A stretch of DNA of 21,900 bases from Glomus cerebriforme (Eukaryota > Glomeromycota > Glomeromycetes > Glomerales > Glomeraceae). The position numbers and the translations under genes were made by a program. Below the pieces are notes generated by a model that saw only the letters and a program-made list of their open reading frames with translations, made no database searches and had not been told where the DNA came from. This document shows positions 8,882 to 18,232 of the stretch, one piece after another. Location: contig QKYT01000011.1 in assembly GCA_003550305.1 (NCBI GenBank), positions 34,652 through 56,551 on the forward strand. Reading direction: 5' to 3'. The stretch's first letter is position 1. Each line of letters begins with the position of its first letter.

Positions 8882-10828
8882 ATGTCTTTAAGCCAACCAG
8901 CACAAACCATACTTGAACAAAGAAAGAAATGTAAAGAGTGTAATAAAAAAAGATATATTTTAGATAAAAGCCATCAGATTTGTTACATGTGTTACAAAAT
9001 AAAAGTAATGTTTAAGCCTAAACCAAGTGGAAACAAAGTTATTGATGATTTTATCAAACATACACAAACTAATCATTTTTCAGATGGAGGAAAAATGGAG
9101 TTTGTTCTTTATGATCAATTCGAAAACATGGAATTTATTGCTGAAGGAGGATTTAGTAAAATATACAAAGCAATTTGGGTTGATGGTCCAATTAATTGGA
9201 ATAATTTTAATCGTCGACTTAAAAATTATGCAGTTGTCCTTAAAAAACTTAACTATTCTAAAAACATTACATATAAAGAACTGAATGAGGTAAAGTATAT
9301 GAAATATTCCTATACTAATTAATAATATGATAATAAGAAAACTGATTAGTTTTTTCATTTAGCTTAAGATATTTTACCAGATTTTTTCAAAGGCTTATAA
9401 GACTTCTGATCTTGCAAACATTAGTAAATATTTTGGAATCACACAAGATCCTATTACCAAAGATATCATGATTATTATGCCATATTATAATTTGGGTGAT
9501 TTGATACATTATTTAAAAAATAATTTTTATAATATTATTTGGGAGACAAAGTTGAATAAATTACGGAGTATAATAAATGGACTTACAAAAATACATATAG
9601 AAGGAATTATTCATAGAGATTTACATAGCGGAAATATCTTTGTCAGCTTAAATAACTCAATTTTTGATGTAGTAATAGGTGATCTGGGAATAAGTAAATC
9701 TGCAACTGAATCTGCAGATGATAATGAAAATTATGGTATTATTCCTTATATGGCTCCAGAAATTTTACAAGGACAAAATTACACTGCGGCTTCAGATATA
9801 TATAGCTTTGGAATGATTATGTGGGAGTTTATGACAGGCAGAAGACCATTTTGGAATGAAAATCACGATACAGTACTAGTAATTAAAATATGTGATGGTT
9901 TACGACCTCCAATTGTCACAAATGCACCTGAAGGTTATATTGAATTAATGAAAGAATGTTGGAATTCTGATCCAAACAAAAGACCAACCGTTACTGATAT
10001 AAAAATAAAATTTTATAATATGTATAAGAATGAATCGAATAATTATCAAAATCGAACTAAAATTATTGAATCATCAGATATTGGACCTGTAGCAATAAAT
10101 AACCCAGGTGCCATCTATAAGAGTAGACCTTTAAGTGGAATGATTCAATCTGCAATATCTTTAAGAAGTTCTAGAGATCAATCTATTGATTCAGAAATTG
10201 GTAAACAAATTTATATATGATATTGTTATGTATGATAAATTTGTAATTTAACTTCATTTTGATTTTAATTAATCATTTAGATCCATTTTATTATTATCAG
10301 AAAACTATTACAGTAACAAATGGTAGTTATTATTTGGTTATTGTTTAAGAATAATGATTATTAACTGTTAATAATAAATTAATTTTATATTAAAGATAAT
10401 AAAAGAAAGTTTGAAGCTGATTCAACTATAGATAATAGCAACAATGGTATGGTAAAAATTACTAAGTTTTATTTGTAATTAACTGATAAATCCTTAGTTT
10501 ATTAATTTAAATTATTTTTAGATCGAAATATTAAAAAGAGAAAATTATTTGAAAATGATAATAATGGTAAAGTGATAACAATTGTTTTAATCTCATAATT
10601 TTGATTAAAAGTTTTATATGCTAACAGTTAATATGTTTCTTTATATGACTTAGCAAAGAAAGTTGAGTTAGATATTGATATGAATTTCAATAAACTCTAT
10701 AATAGCGAAAATAACGGTAAGGAAATATACTATATATCTACCTAATATTATCTAATATTTAATTTTTTTTCTCAATTTTTATAGAATATATCACCAAAGA
10801 AATCGATATTGATATTAATAATTTTTGA
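8882..10828 (+). CDS. Cys-motif TKL-like protein kinase, seven exons
   Basis: Tandem paralogue of the kinase at 5494-7683, about 496 residues. Exons are 8882-9289, 9363-10200, 10281-10322, 10396-10446, 10522-10566, 10654-10716 and 10785-10828 (stop TGA). The ATG at 8882 (MSLSQPAQ) is preferred to 8846, where upstream sequence is T-run and possible intron. Residues 17-37 hold a four-Cys motif (CKEC ... CYMC). The kinase domain has GGFSKIY (89-95), Lys121 in VVLKK, HRDLHSGN (Asp222, Asn227), DLG (Asp243) and APE (267-269), so it looks catalytically complete. The acceptor at 9362 gives LKIFYQIFSK. In-frame acceptors at 9380 and 9392 are alternatives. Tail exons are again all flanked by phase-1 introns. 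Two carry basic KRK motifs, and the last ends EIDIDINNF. Retention of the intron at 10201 would end the protein at 10220. The cellular role is not deducible. Confidence 0.88.
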
Positions 10829-11622
10829 ATTTATTTTAAATATCAATATAATGATTATAATCATTATTTATTTTATTTAAACTTTTTTATTCTAATAGTT
10901 GATATTGGATATTAACATTATCTGTTATGGCAAGCAATAAATCATTTTTATCTTTTTAATTGTTTGACATTTTATATTTAAATGGTATGTTAATTAAGAC
11001 ATATCACACGCACTAATATATAAAATAAATTAAAAACCGACAATGATAAGGAAATACCCGTCTAATTTAATAGTAACTTGACTGTTTCTCAAAAAAATCG
11101 TGTTACATTACATAAAAATGCTGTCATTAGAATTAACGGGAATAATTTTATTGACTTCCGTCTAGTCGCTGCGACAAATGACTTGGAATGACAAATGATT
11201 CAAATAACATGTGACAAATGACTGTAATTTTGTAGAATCATATGATAAGATATCAGCCAATCAAAATGAATCCTTTTCAACAAGTGACTCGTTCAATGTC
11301 AGGAACTATCGGTAATACGGATTAAAGTTTCACACTCTGAAAAATTAGTAAAAATGAAAGATAGATGATTTAGTCAAAATTTCGTTTGAAATAATAACAA
11401 ATTTATTGTAATATTATTGTTTATATTTTGTTTTTTAGCACTTAAAGGTCGATGCTTAACAAAATTTCAAAAAATAATTTCTTACTAGTTGTTCGCAAAG
11501 TGTGCATTTAAAATTTTATTAATCAAATAATAAGCTTTAATAATTTATTTAAAAAGATAAAAACCTTTACATTCAGCCTTTTTATACATTATCATTAATT
11601 TTTATCAGTAATACTACGGTTA
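10829..11622. other. Intergenic region between kinase 2 and the Sel1 gene
   Basis: No gene seen. It contains the left copy of the inverted repeat (11168-11300, listed separately). A 15-base phrase ACATTATCTGTTATG near 10915 recurs near 13534 in the same orientation. The rest is AT-rich and featureless. Confidence 0.55.
11168..11300 (+). repeat. Left copy of a roughly 135-bp inverted repeat around the Sel1 gene
   Basis: The outer 36 bases (11168-11203) match the reverse complement of 13944-13979 at 34 of 36 positions. After a diverged spacer, similarity continues through TAGAATCAT(AT)GATAA, CAATCAAAA and a terminal ACAAGTGACTCGTTCAA, each with a counterpart in the right copy. The segment has four near-copies of a short word (GACAAATGACT, GACAAATGATT, GACAAATGACT, ACAAGTGACT), an arrangement seen in some transposon ends. 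No transposase is recognised between the copies. Confidence 0.75.
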
Positions 11623-13062
11623 TTACGATAATTTCTTTTGTGCTAATACATACCCATTTTCAGCTGATTTTAAGTACCACTCACATGCCTTTGTTGCATC
11701 TTTAACTGTTCCTATGCCATTTTCATAACAAAATCCTAAACTATATTGTCCTAAAGCACATCCTGCAATAGCTGATTTCATGTAACATTCGAATGCCTTT
11801 ATTTCGTTTTGATCTGTTCCTTTACCATAATGATAACAATATCCCAAATTATTTTTTGCCATTGCATTTCCATTCTCTGCTGATTTTACATACCATTCAA
11901 ATGCTTTTATTTTATTCTCATCTGTTCCTATACCATTTGCATAACAATATCCTAAGCTACATTGTCCATTAGCAACTCCTGCAACAGCTGATTTCATATA
12001 ATATTCAAATGCTTTTGTTTCATTTTTATCTGTTCCTTTACCATATTGATAAAAATCTCCTAAATTATTTTGTGCCATTGCAATTCCATATTCTGCTGAT
12101 TTACAATACCACTCAAATGCTTTTGATTCACTTTTATCTGTTCCTATGCCATTTTCATAACAAAATCCTATATTACACATTCCTTCAGCACTTTCATTTT
12201 CAACTGATTTCAAATACCATTTAAATGCCTTCTTTCCGTTTTTATTTACTCCTATACCATGTTGATAACAATATCCCACATAATTTTGTGCATTTGAATT
12301 ATTTGTTATTGCGAGTGTTAATTCCTCTTCAAATATTTTCTTTTTAACTTTATCGTGAGTTACCAGATACTCATTTTGTTCAGATTTTAAAAACCAGTCA
12401 AATGCTTTTTTTTCATTTTTTTGTGTTCCTATTCCATCCATATAACAAATCGCTAAATAAAATTGTGCGTTTGTATTGCCTTTTTCAGCAGAGCTTAAAA
12501 ACAATTCAAAAGCTTTTTTATAATTAGCTTTTATACCATTTCCATTTTGATAACAGATTGCTAAATCACATTGCGCTTCTAAATCATCATTTTCAGCTAA
12601 TTTTTGAAGGGAAATTAATTTATTTTGCTTATAATTAATATCTAAAATAATATCTTTATAATAAAACAATGATAATAAATATTTCCCGATAATAATATTT
12701 TTATTTCTTAATGAGTTAAACGAATCACTAATTTCTTCAATTAAATGTGATTTATTAGAAACTTGTTCAATTTCATTATTAATAGCCAACAAATACAATT
12801 CCATCGCCTTTTCCTTATCTTGAAGACAACCTATACCAAGTTGAGAAAAAAATCCAATTAAGCTTGAAAACCAAAATTTACTTTCTTTGTGATATTGCAT
12901 TTCTTCAAGAATTTTTTTTGGATTTTTATCATTATTTTCACTACTTACAATCTCATATATTATCCATTTTCTTAAAATTATTTCATAAATATTAAAATCA
13001 TTTGTCTCAATAATTTTTAAATAAAAATCTTTTAAAAAATTTTTTAGAAAATTTTCATCCAT
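11623..13062 (-). CDS. Sel1-repeat (SLR/TPR-like) protein
   Basis: Single-exon frame of 479 residues. Residues 1-60 are a non-repeat Ile/Asn-rich helical head. A degenerate Sel1 repeat (about 62-98) is followed by a helical linker. Full repeats of 36 residues then sit at about 160-196, 197-231, 257-292, 293-328, 329-364, 365-400, 401-436 and 437-472, with a stub (VLAQKKLS) at the end. Each has the signature AQ..LG.CY..G.GT.K...KAFEWY.KSAE. A 25-residue insertion (about 232-256) separates repeats 2 and 3. Repeats from 293 on alternate between two subtypes. Sel1 solenoids act as protein-protein scaffolds. In this lineage they often accompany kinase domains, but none is present here. It has no signal peptide or membrane segment. 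It lies between inverted repeats 11168-11300 and 13843-13979. The partner is unknown. Confidence 0.92.
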   Translation of the reverse strand: MDENFLKNFLKDFYLKIIETNDFNIYEIILRKWIIYEIVSSENNDKNPKKILEEMQYHKESKFWFSSLIGFFSQLGIGCLQDKEKAMELYLLAINNEIEQVSNKSHLIEEISDSFNSLRNKNIIIGKYLLSLFYYKDIILDINYKQNKLISLQKLAENDDLEAQCDLAICYQNGNGIKANYKKAFELFLSSAEKGNTNAQFYLAICYMDGIGTQKNEKKAFDWFLKSEQNEYLVTHDKVKKKIFEEELTLAITNNSNAQNYVGYCYQHGIGVNKNGKKAFKWYLKSVENESAEGMCNIGFCYENGIGTDKSESKAFEWYCKSAEYGIAMAQNNLGDFYQYGKGTDKNETKAFEYYMKSAVAGVANGQCSLGYCYANGIGTDENKIKAFEWYVKSAENGNAMAKNNLGYCYHYGKGTDQNEIKAFECYMKSAIAGCALGQYSLGFCYENGIGTVKDATKACEWYLKSAENGYVLAQKKLS

Positions 13063-13842
13063 TATTTATTCCCGTCATTAAGTAATGATACTAAAAAAAA
13101 ACTAGTTTGCTGAGATTTTATTGAGCCAAAGGTGGCACGACATTTGTGGTACTTTCATCAATGAGAGTACAGCATGTAAGATGATGAGTGAAATCGTTGA
13201 TCATTACCAAAATAAATTATTGTTATTGGTCATGTTACGATAACTGATTACATCAGGTATAACGTACAATAACACGTTTCTACATGATACACAAACTTTG
13301 ATCACTTTATATTTATTTTTATTTTGACCCAGGAAATGCAAAGAAAACATATTGAGACTGAGCCCCCCCCAAAGGGAGACTATCTGAGCCATAATAGCGG
13401 TAAATAAAATCAAATAATACGCACTGGGAATAGGGTAGGCTAAACTAACCAATTTAAGAAAAAAGAAAAAAAGAAAAAAGTAGGCCGCACTACTTTGATC
13501 ACTTTATAAAATAACACAGTTATGTAGTTCACATTATCTGTTATGTCACATGAATGCGTAGCGTCATATGCATGTAGAGCTAGTGTAAAATTCCATTCCA
13601 ATTATTAAATATGGAAAATGTCAAAAATATCACGTATCTGATAATACAGTTGCCAGTTATCGTGGCTTTTTGTTTTTCTCCACTTTTCCAAAGAATACTG
13701 GTTTAAAATCCTTCGTTGAAAGATGATAAATTAATTAATTTTTAATTTTTCAATTTTTCAAATTACAAATTTTTCGTTACTCATCGTGATTCTTCGTTTA
13801 TAATCTTTAATTCTTTCAAACATTGCTCACGTTTTAATTTTG
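13063..13842. other. Upstream region of the Sel1 gene
   Basis: No gene is supported. The minus-strand open frame at 13204-13452 lacks family features. A 17-base phrase ACTTTGATCACTTTATA occurs at 13295-13311 and again at 13492-13508 in direct orientation. A C-run (eight C) sits near 13363-13370. A purine-rich stretch of A and AG repeats lies at about 13457-13480. Confidence 0.5.
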
Positions 13843-13979
13843 CGTTGACTAATCATTTGTCAATTATTCCTATTTGATCATTTCTTTTGATTGTATATTT
13901 TATCATGATTCTAATCGAAAATAAAAAAAATAAAACAATCATTTTGAATCATTTGTCATTTCAAGTCATTTGTCACAGC
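13843..13979 (-). repeat. Right copy of the inverted repeat around the Sel1 gene
   Basis: In reverse complement this reads GCTGTGACAAATGACTTG and continues through ACAAATGATTCAA, matching 11168-11203 with two substitutions. Further inward it shares TAGAATCATGATAA and ACAATCAAAA and ends with ACAAATGATTAGTCAACG, the counterpart of the left copy's inner end. The spacer between these blocks is an A/T-rich stretch that has diverged. I see no target-site duplication outside either copy. Confidence 0.75.
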
Positions 13980-14335
13980 AAACCAGCTCTTCAAATAATG
14001 ATTTTACGATAACAAATTAACATGAATCATAATTACATTTATTTTTTTTTTTACGCGTTGCGCGATTTATATAAAAATTTTAAAATTTATAATCATTATA
14101 TCTGTCTTCCTTTTGGTTGATGAAAAACCAATCGATCTCCTCAGTGAGGTATGGAATTCTTGTAGAAGTTTCTAATTTTAAGAGTTGGAAATTTTAAGAA
14201 TAATTAATCTAAATAAATAGTCTAAAACTGTAATGAAATAAAGGTCAAATTCTTTTAAAATAATAAATACTTTTTAAGTTACTGTAAGTGAAATTGAAGA
14301 TAGCACCAGAAAATTCCTTTATTATATAAAGAAAC
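13980..14335. other. Gene-less stretch between the inverted repeat and the hAT relic
   Basis: AT-rich sequence with no coding frame that I can support and only short incidental inverted words (for example CCTCA/TGAGG near 14138). Confidence 0.6.
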
Positions 14336-16183
14336 TAGTGCTTCGAATTGGGTCAGGTTTTGACTATATTCGAACCTGACTCGGATGTACAAATTAATTT
14401 TATAAAGATACCGGTCAGTATTTACATAAACCGAGACTCAGATTAAACCCGAATTTTCATTAAAAAAATTTTTTAATAAAATATTATTTTGGCAAACGTA
14501 AATTTAAAGTTGATTTATGATTATCAATGCACAATATAATATACAGAAATTAAAAATTTTTATTTGGATGATTAACTACGTAACTTAAATTGATATAAAT
14601 TTTATTAATTTCAATATTTTATGTCCACCAGGATTTCAAACAAATACATACGCAAATTATATTTGCTTTGAGACTACATCTCTTGGTTGCTATTAGATCA
14701 GCTCCTCAGAAAAAACTCATTCCACCGGAACACTGGTTGCTTTATTAAAATTAAAAATTAATTTATTAGTTAATGTTTAAATACTATACTCTAAGTAATT
14801 ATTAAACAAATAATATAGTAAACTTTTACCAGTAATTGCAAGATAATCTCTAGCCATTGCGGCTAGGTGTGAATACGCTGTTTCATATACCTAATAAAAC
14901 TATAATTATTAATTTAATTAAACTACTAAAATAAACAATTTATTATTGATTTATATCTTCCACCAAAGAGAACATCTTGATTTCGCGTTGCTCTTGCCTT
15001 TAATTTCTTTTAACAGCAGTTACTATATTGCTAAGACTATTAGGTTATATACCAGTATAGTTGAAGGAAGCATGGGATATTTTGCGGATGAAACCATCTT
15101 GGTAGTTCGTATAAATATCTATATTTTTATTTAATAACTCTTCAAAAATTAATAAATTATTCAGCTAAAATATGTTATGAACTCTGTTTACCAAATTGTT
15201 TACCTTCAAATTTCTTCAATTTTATCCCATTCATCATCTGTAAGTTTAATAGCTTGAAACTCTTTTTCTGCTCTTGCAGTTGCATTTAATGCCTATAAAT
15301 AATGATAATCAATAATTAATATTATCATATTTTTTACTTCTTTCATTTTCAATGACATATCGTTCCATCTTAAGGCTAGCTGCTGTAGCTTGGCGTACAA
15401 ATCATTCTCGACGTTGTGGTGATGATTGTATTTTAACTACAAGTTTGCGAAGCTAAAAAAAAAATAGATATAATAATTGCATAATAATAGCAGGATAATG
15501 TATTATATATTATACTTACCTTTAGAATTATTTCTCCAACAGTTACAGTCGTAATTTATGTCATCCAATACAATATCTTCAGTTTGTGCTTCACCTGCTT
15601 TAATATGCTTTAAGATATTTTGTACAGCTAAATTCATAATGTGTGCAATTTTGATTTTCGTTACTTGCTTTCTCGGGTTCTGAATGATGCCAAAGATTGT
15701 ATTGGAATCGCCAATCTTGGGGAGCCAGGTTTTGTGATTTCTAGAAAAAAGAAATTGTTTGTAAAAAAAAAAAATTTTAAAGTTTTATTTTACAAAAAGA
15801 AACATGAAATTAAATAGTTGAAGATTTTAATTTCTCGTATTTTTAAAAATACATGGGGAATTTACAGACAACTAAGGCACACCTTATTATGAGTTTTTGC
15901 ATTTTTATGTTCTGGTGGAGGCTCTTTCTCTTCAAAGAGATCTTTAATGAAAAGCTCATTACTGTACACAAATTCAGTAATAGTTTCAAGACATTTTATT
16001 TTTATAGTTTTTAGTGGCTTTTAAAAACGCGTGGCTTAAGATTTTATAGTAAGCACGTATCATAAATGTAATACAAGATCGATGTTGCCTATCTTGGGTC
16101 AAAGCAAATGACTCGACGGGTCTGTCATATGCAGGTCACGGGTTATAAAATCATAACTTTATCGACCCGACCGATTCAAACTA
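14336..16183 (-). mobile_element. Degenerate hAT-superfamily DNA transposon
   Basis: The interval holds hAT transposase exons throughout. The proposed ends are TAGTGCTTCGAATTGGGTCA at 14336 and, in reverse complement, TAGTTTGAATCGGTCGGGTC at 16183. They share the TAG start and the GAAT.GG.TC.GG core with indels. hAT termini typically begin T/CA..G and make 8-bp target duplications. The eight bases outside each end (AAAGAAAC and TGAATTTT) do not match, so either the ends are mis-set or the element has decayed. An exact inverted pair GTCAGGTT/AACCTGAC (14352-14359, 14373-14380) lies just inside the left end. The transposase core is well supported and the outer limits are not. Confidence 0.55.
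14625..15993 (-). pseudogene. hAT transposase pseudogene with recognisable exons
   Basis: Minus-strand pieces in order: about 15993-15883 (ITEFVYSNELFIKDLFEE); 15740-15520 (HKTWLPKIGDSNTIF, then IAHIMNLAVQNILKHIKAG, AQTEDIVLDDINYDC); 15452-15338 (LRKLVVKIQSSPQRRE, stop, FVRQATAASLKMERYV); 15292-15206 (ALNATARAEKEFQAIKLTDD, EWDKIEEI, stop); about 15110-14960 (weak, AKYPMLPS); 14890-14830 (HLAAMARDYLAIT); 14739-14625 (ATSVPVE, stop, VFSEELI). HIMNL, the LTDDEW block and MARDYLAI..TSVP are hallmark stretches of hAT transposases, the last being the C-terminal dimerisation region. The 14829-14740 intron has GT..AG ends and restores the frame exactly across DYLAIT/ATSVP. Several in-frame stops show it is dead. 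The N-terminal BED-type zinc finger is not seen. Confidence 0.85.
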
Positions 16184-16372
16184 TGAATTTTTGGTTAATA
16201 TTATGTTATATTTTTAGTAAAATGAAAAGGGAAGATACATAAAAATATATAAATGTTTAATACATAATCACTCATTAATGACCATAAGTAATAAAGTAAA
16301 TAAACAAAATTATATTAATTATATTGCATTTAAATCACGTAGTGAAACCGTAAAATATAAACTTTTCAATCA

Positions 16373-17862
16373 TTAAATAATTTGAAATACTTCGTATTCT
16401 TCTAAAAAAAATTCATCCTCAGTTTCTCTGATCAGTTTTTCATAATGTTGTAATTTACAACTATTATAATCGCCCATTAAAGTAAGATCCAAACTAAAAA
16501 ATGGACCACATTCAGACCAACAAACTATAGCCATCTCTTCATTTTTTACTCGGCTTAATATATGATTTTCAATATTATCCTTACCCTTAAAGGAGAATAT
16601 AAAACTATCTTTAGTTTTACCAAAATTAATTATTTTGAAGATTGCCATTCGATTGGATTATATCCTCCAAGTATTTCATCACTTCCTTTCACTTTAATAA
16701 TTGTTATGGTACGAGACTTATTATCACAAATTTCATGGAATGTTTCAGGTGTAAATCCATCACGAGTTCCACGAAGTAATAATTTAAATTCATAAGAATT
16801 TTTCATTTTTTCTGTAACTTCTAATCTATCGATCCATTTTGAAATTAATTCGCCATGTTGTCCAGTAATAATTTTTGAATCAATTATTTTTGAATTAGAA
16901 TTCTTAGATTTACGTGACTCTGATTTGTTATTTGGTTTAATATCAGAATTCAAAAAATATTTTAATAATTCTTTGTATAATTCTTTAGGCAAAATTTTCT
17001 TAAAAGGTAATACATTATCAGAAAATTCATTAGAAGTTAAATCATAGAATCTAATAAACGGTATACATAACGATATAGTATTCTTTAAAGAATTAAAATC
17101 ATCTTTTGAATAAATGGAAGGATCTGAAGAAAGGTCAGGATTTTGAGCAATTCCCCATTTAAGAACATGTTCCCATACTTGAATTTCGCTCATTTGAAGA
17201 TTATCATTTTGAATAAGAGATATCAATAAATTTTCTGAAATTGAAATAAAATCATTTGATTTAAAGATTTTTTCTGGTTCTTCAAATATAAAATTTTCAC
17301 AAAATTGTTGAAGTTCTAAAAAAGAATCATTTAAATAACTTATTTGATATATTAGATTAAAATTTTCTTTCATCCAGTTTGTTTTGTTTTCAATCAAAAA
17401 AGATTGTAAATAACCGGTTAATTCCTGAAGATTAAATTCATTGGCAGTAACCAAAATTTTAATAATATCTGAAATAACATATTCTTCCAAAGAAAGTCTT
17501 CCTCCATAAATATATCTGTAAATAAATTATTTATTTTTAATTATTTTTCAAAGTTTAAAAAAATATATACAGTATATTAATAATATAAATTTAACAAAAA
17601 TTTACCTTAAAATTTCATGAAAAATTTCAGGTAAAATATTTGGAAATTTAATATGCGTTAAAGTTTCATCATTTTTCTTTTTATTTGTTGATAAAATTCT
17701 TCGTAAATAAGAAGAACGATAATTTAAGATCACCATATGAGCACGAAATATTTTTACATAAGGATCATTACCAACTTCAATAGTTATATCATAGTATTCA
17801 TCGTCATCTAAAATTTCAAGTAAATTTTGTGATAATTTTGGTAAAAAAATATTATTATTCAT
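16373..17862 (-). CDS. BTB-BACK-TLDc protein, frame broken in TLDc
   Basis: Exon 1 is 17862-17606. A 90-bp phase-2 intron runs 17605-17516, and exon 2 starts at 17515. The splice gives HEILRYIYGGRLSLEEY, typical of the BTB end. Residues about 19-95 are BTB (DDEYYDITIEV, FRAHMVILNYRSSYLRR). A BACK-like helical region follows (MSEIQVWEHVLKWG, LCIPFIRFYDLTS), then a Ser/Lys linker, then TLDc starting near KIITGQHGELISKW. The frame stops at 16632-16630 just after GGYNPIEWQSSK. The rest of TLDc (TKDSFIFSF, CGPFFSLDL, EEYEVFQII) continues one base out of phase to 16373. An omitted A in an AAAA run (about 16633-16636) would explain it, as would a true mutation. BTB proteins often recruit substrates to CUL3, and TLDc proteins are linked to oxidative-stress response and V-ATPase regulation. 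The role here is inferred only. About 475 residues if the frame is continuous. Confidence 0.85.
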
Positions 17863-18232
17863 TGTATTGTGATTTAAATGTTTCAGTTATTTTTTTTTTT
17901 AAGAAAGAAAGAAAATAAAATAAAATTGTTGATTCATGTATTTATTTGGTAATTTTGGCTAAATCTGTCATTGATCATACCTGATATGAACAAGCGATCT
18001 ACATTTACTACATAAAAGCCGGTTAGTATTATAATGATCTGCATTCTATGATGTAACGAATAAATTAATTTTTTACCGGCGTGTCATGTAGCTGTGTATT
18101 ATGGACAATAATTATTTTTTTAAGCATCTAACCCAAATATATTTATTTCAATCTAAAATTTATGATCCAATAAAAACCAAAAAAATTACAAAAATGGTTA
18201 AAAAAAATAATGAAAACTATATTCAGTAGAAC
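17863..18232. other. Gap between the BTB gene and the F-box pseudogene
   Basis: No coding frame. Next to the BTB gene start, the minus strand carries a C/T tract (17901-17915, read as TTTCTTTCTTTCTT) about 40-50 bases upstream of the ATG. Such tracts are common in fungal promoters, but its role here is a guess. The start context on the minus strand is CAATACAATG. Confidence 0.4.

Noticed and set aside
9027..9358. Open frames overlapping kinase 2 exon 1 on both strands
   Set aside because: These are shadows of the real kinase reading frame.
12009..12224. Plus-strand open frame inside the Sel1 gene
   Set aside because: Its repeated HFYLFL wording simply mirrors the Sel1 repeats on the minus strand.
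13204..13452. Minus-strand open frame upstream of the Sel1 gene
   Set aside because: It crosses a C-run and has no family signature. It is best seen as chance.
14341..14382. Possible tRNA B-box (GGTTCGAAT on the minus strand)
   Set aside because: The conserved final CC is missing, no A-box or cloverleaf can be drawn, and the site is part of an inverted repeat near the hAT end.
14946..15134. Plus-strand open frame of 62 residues
   Set aside because: It lies inside the hAT relic, whose coding strand is minus.
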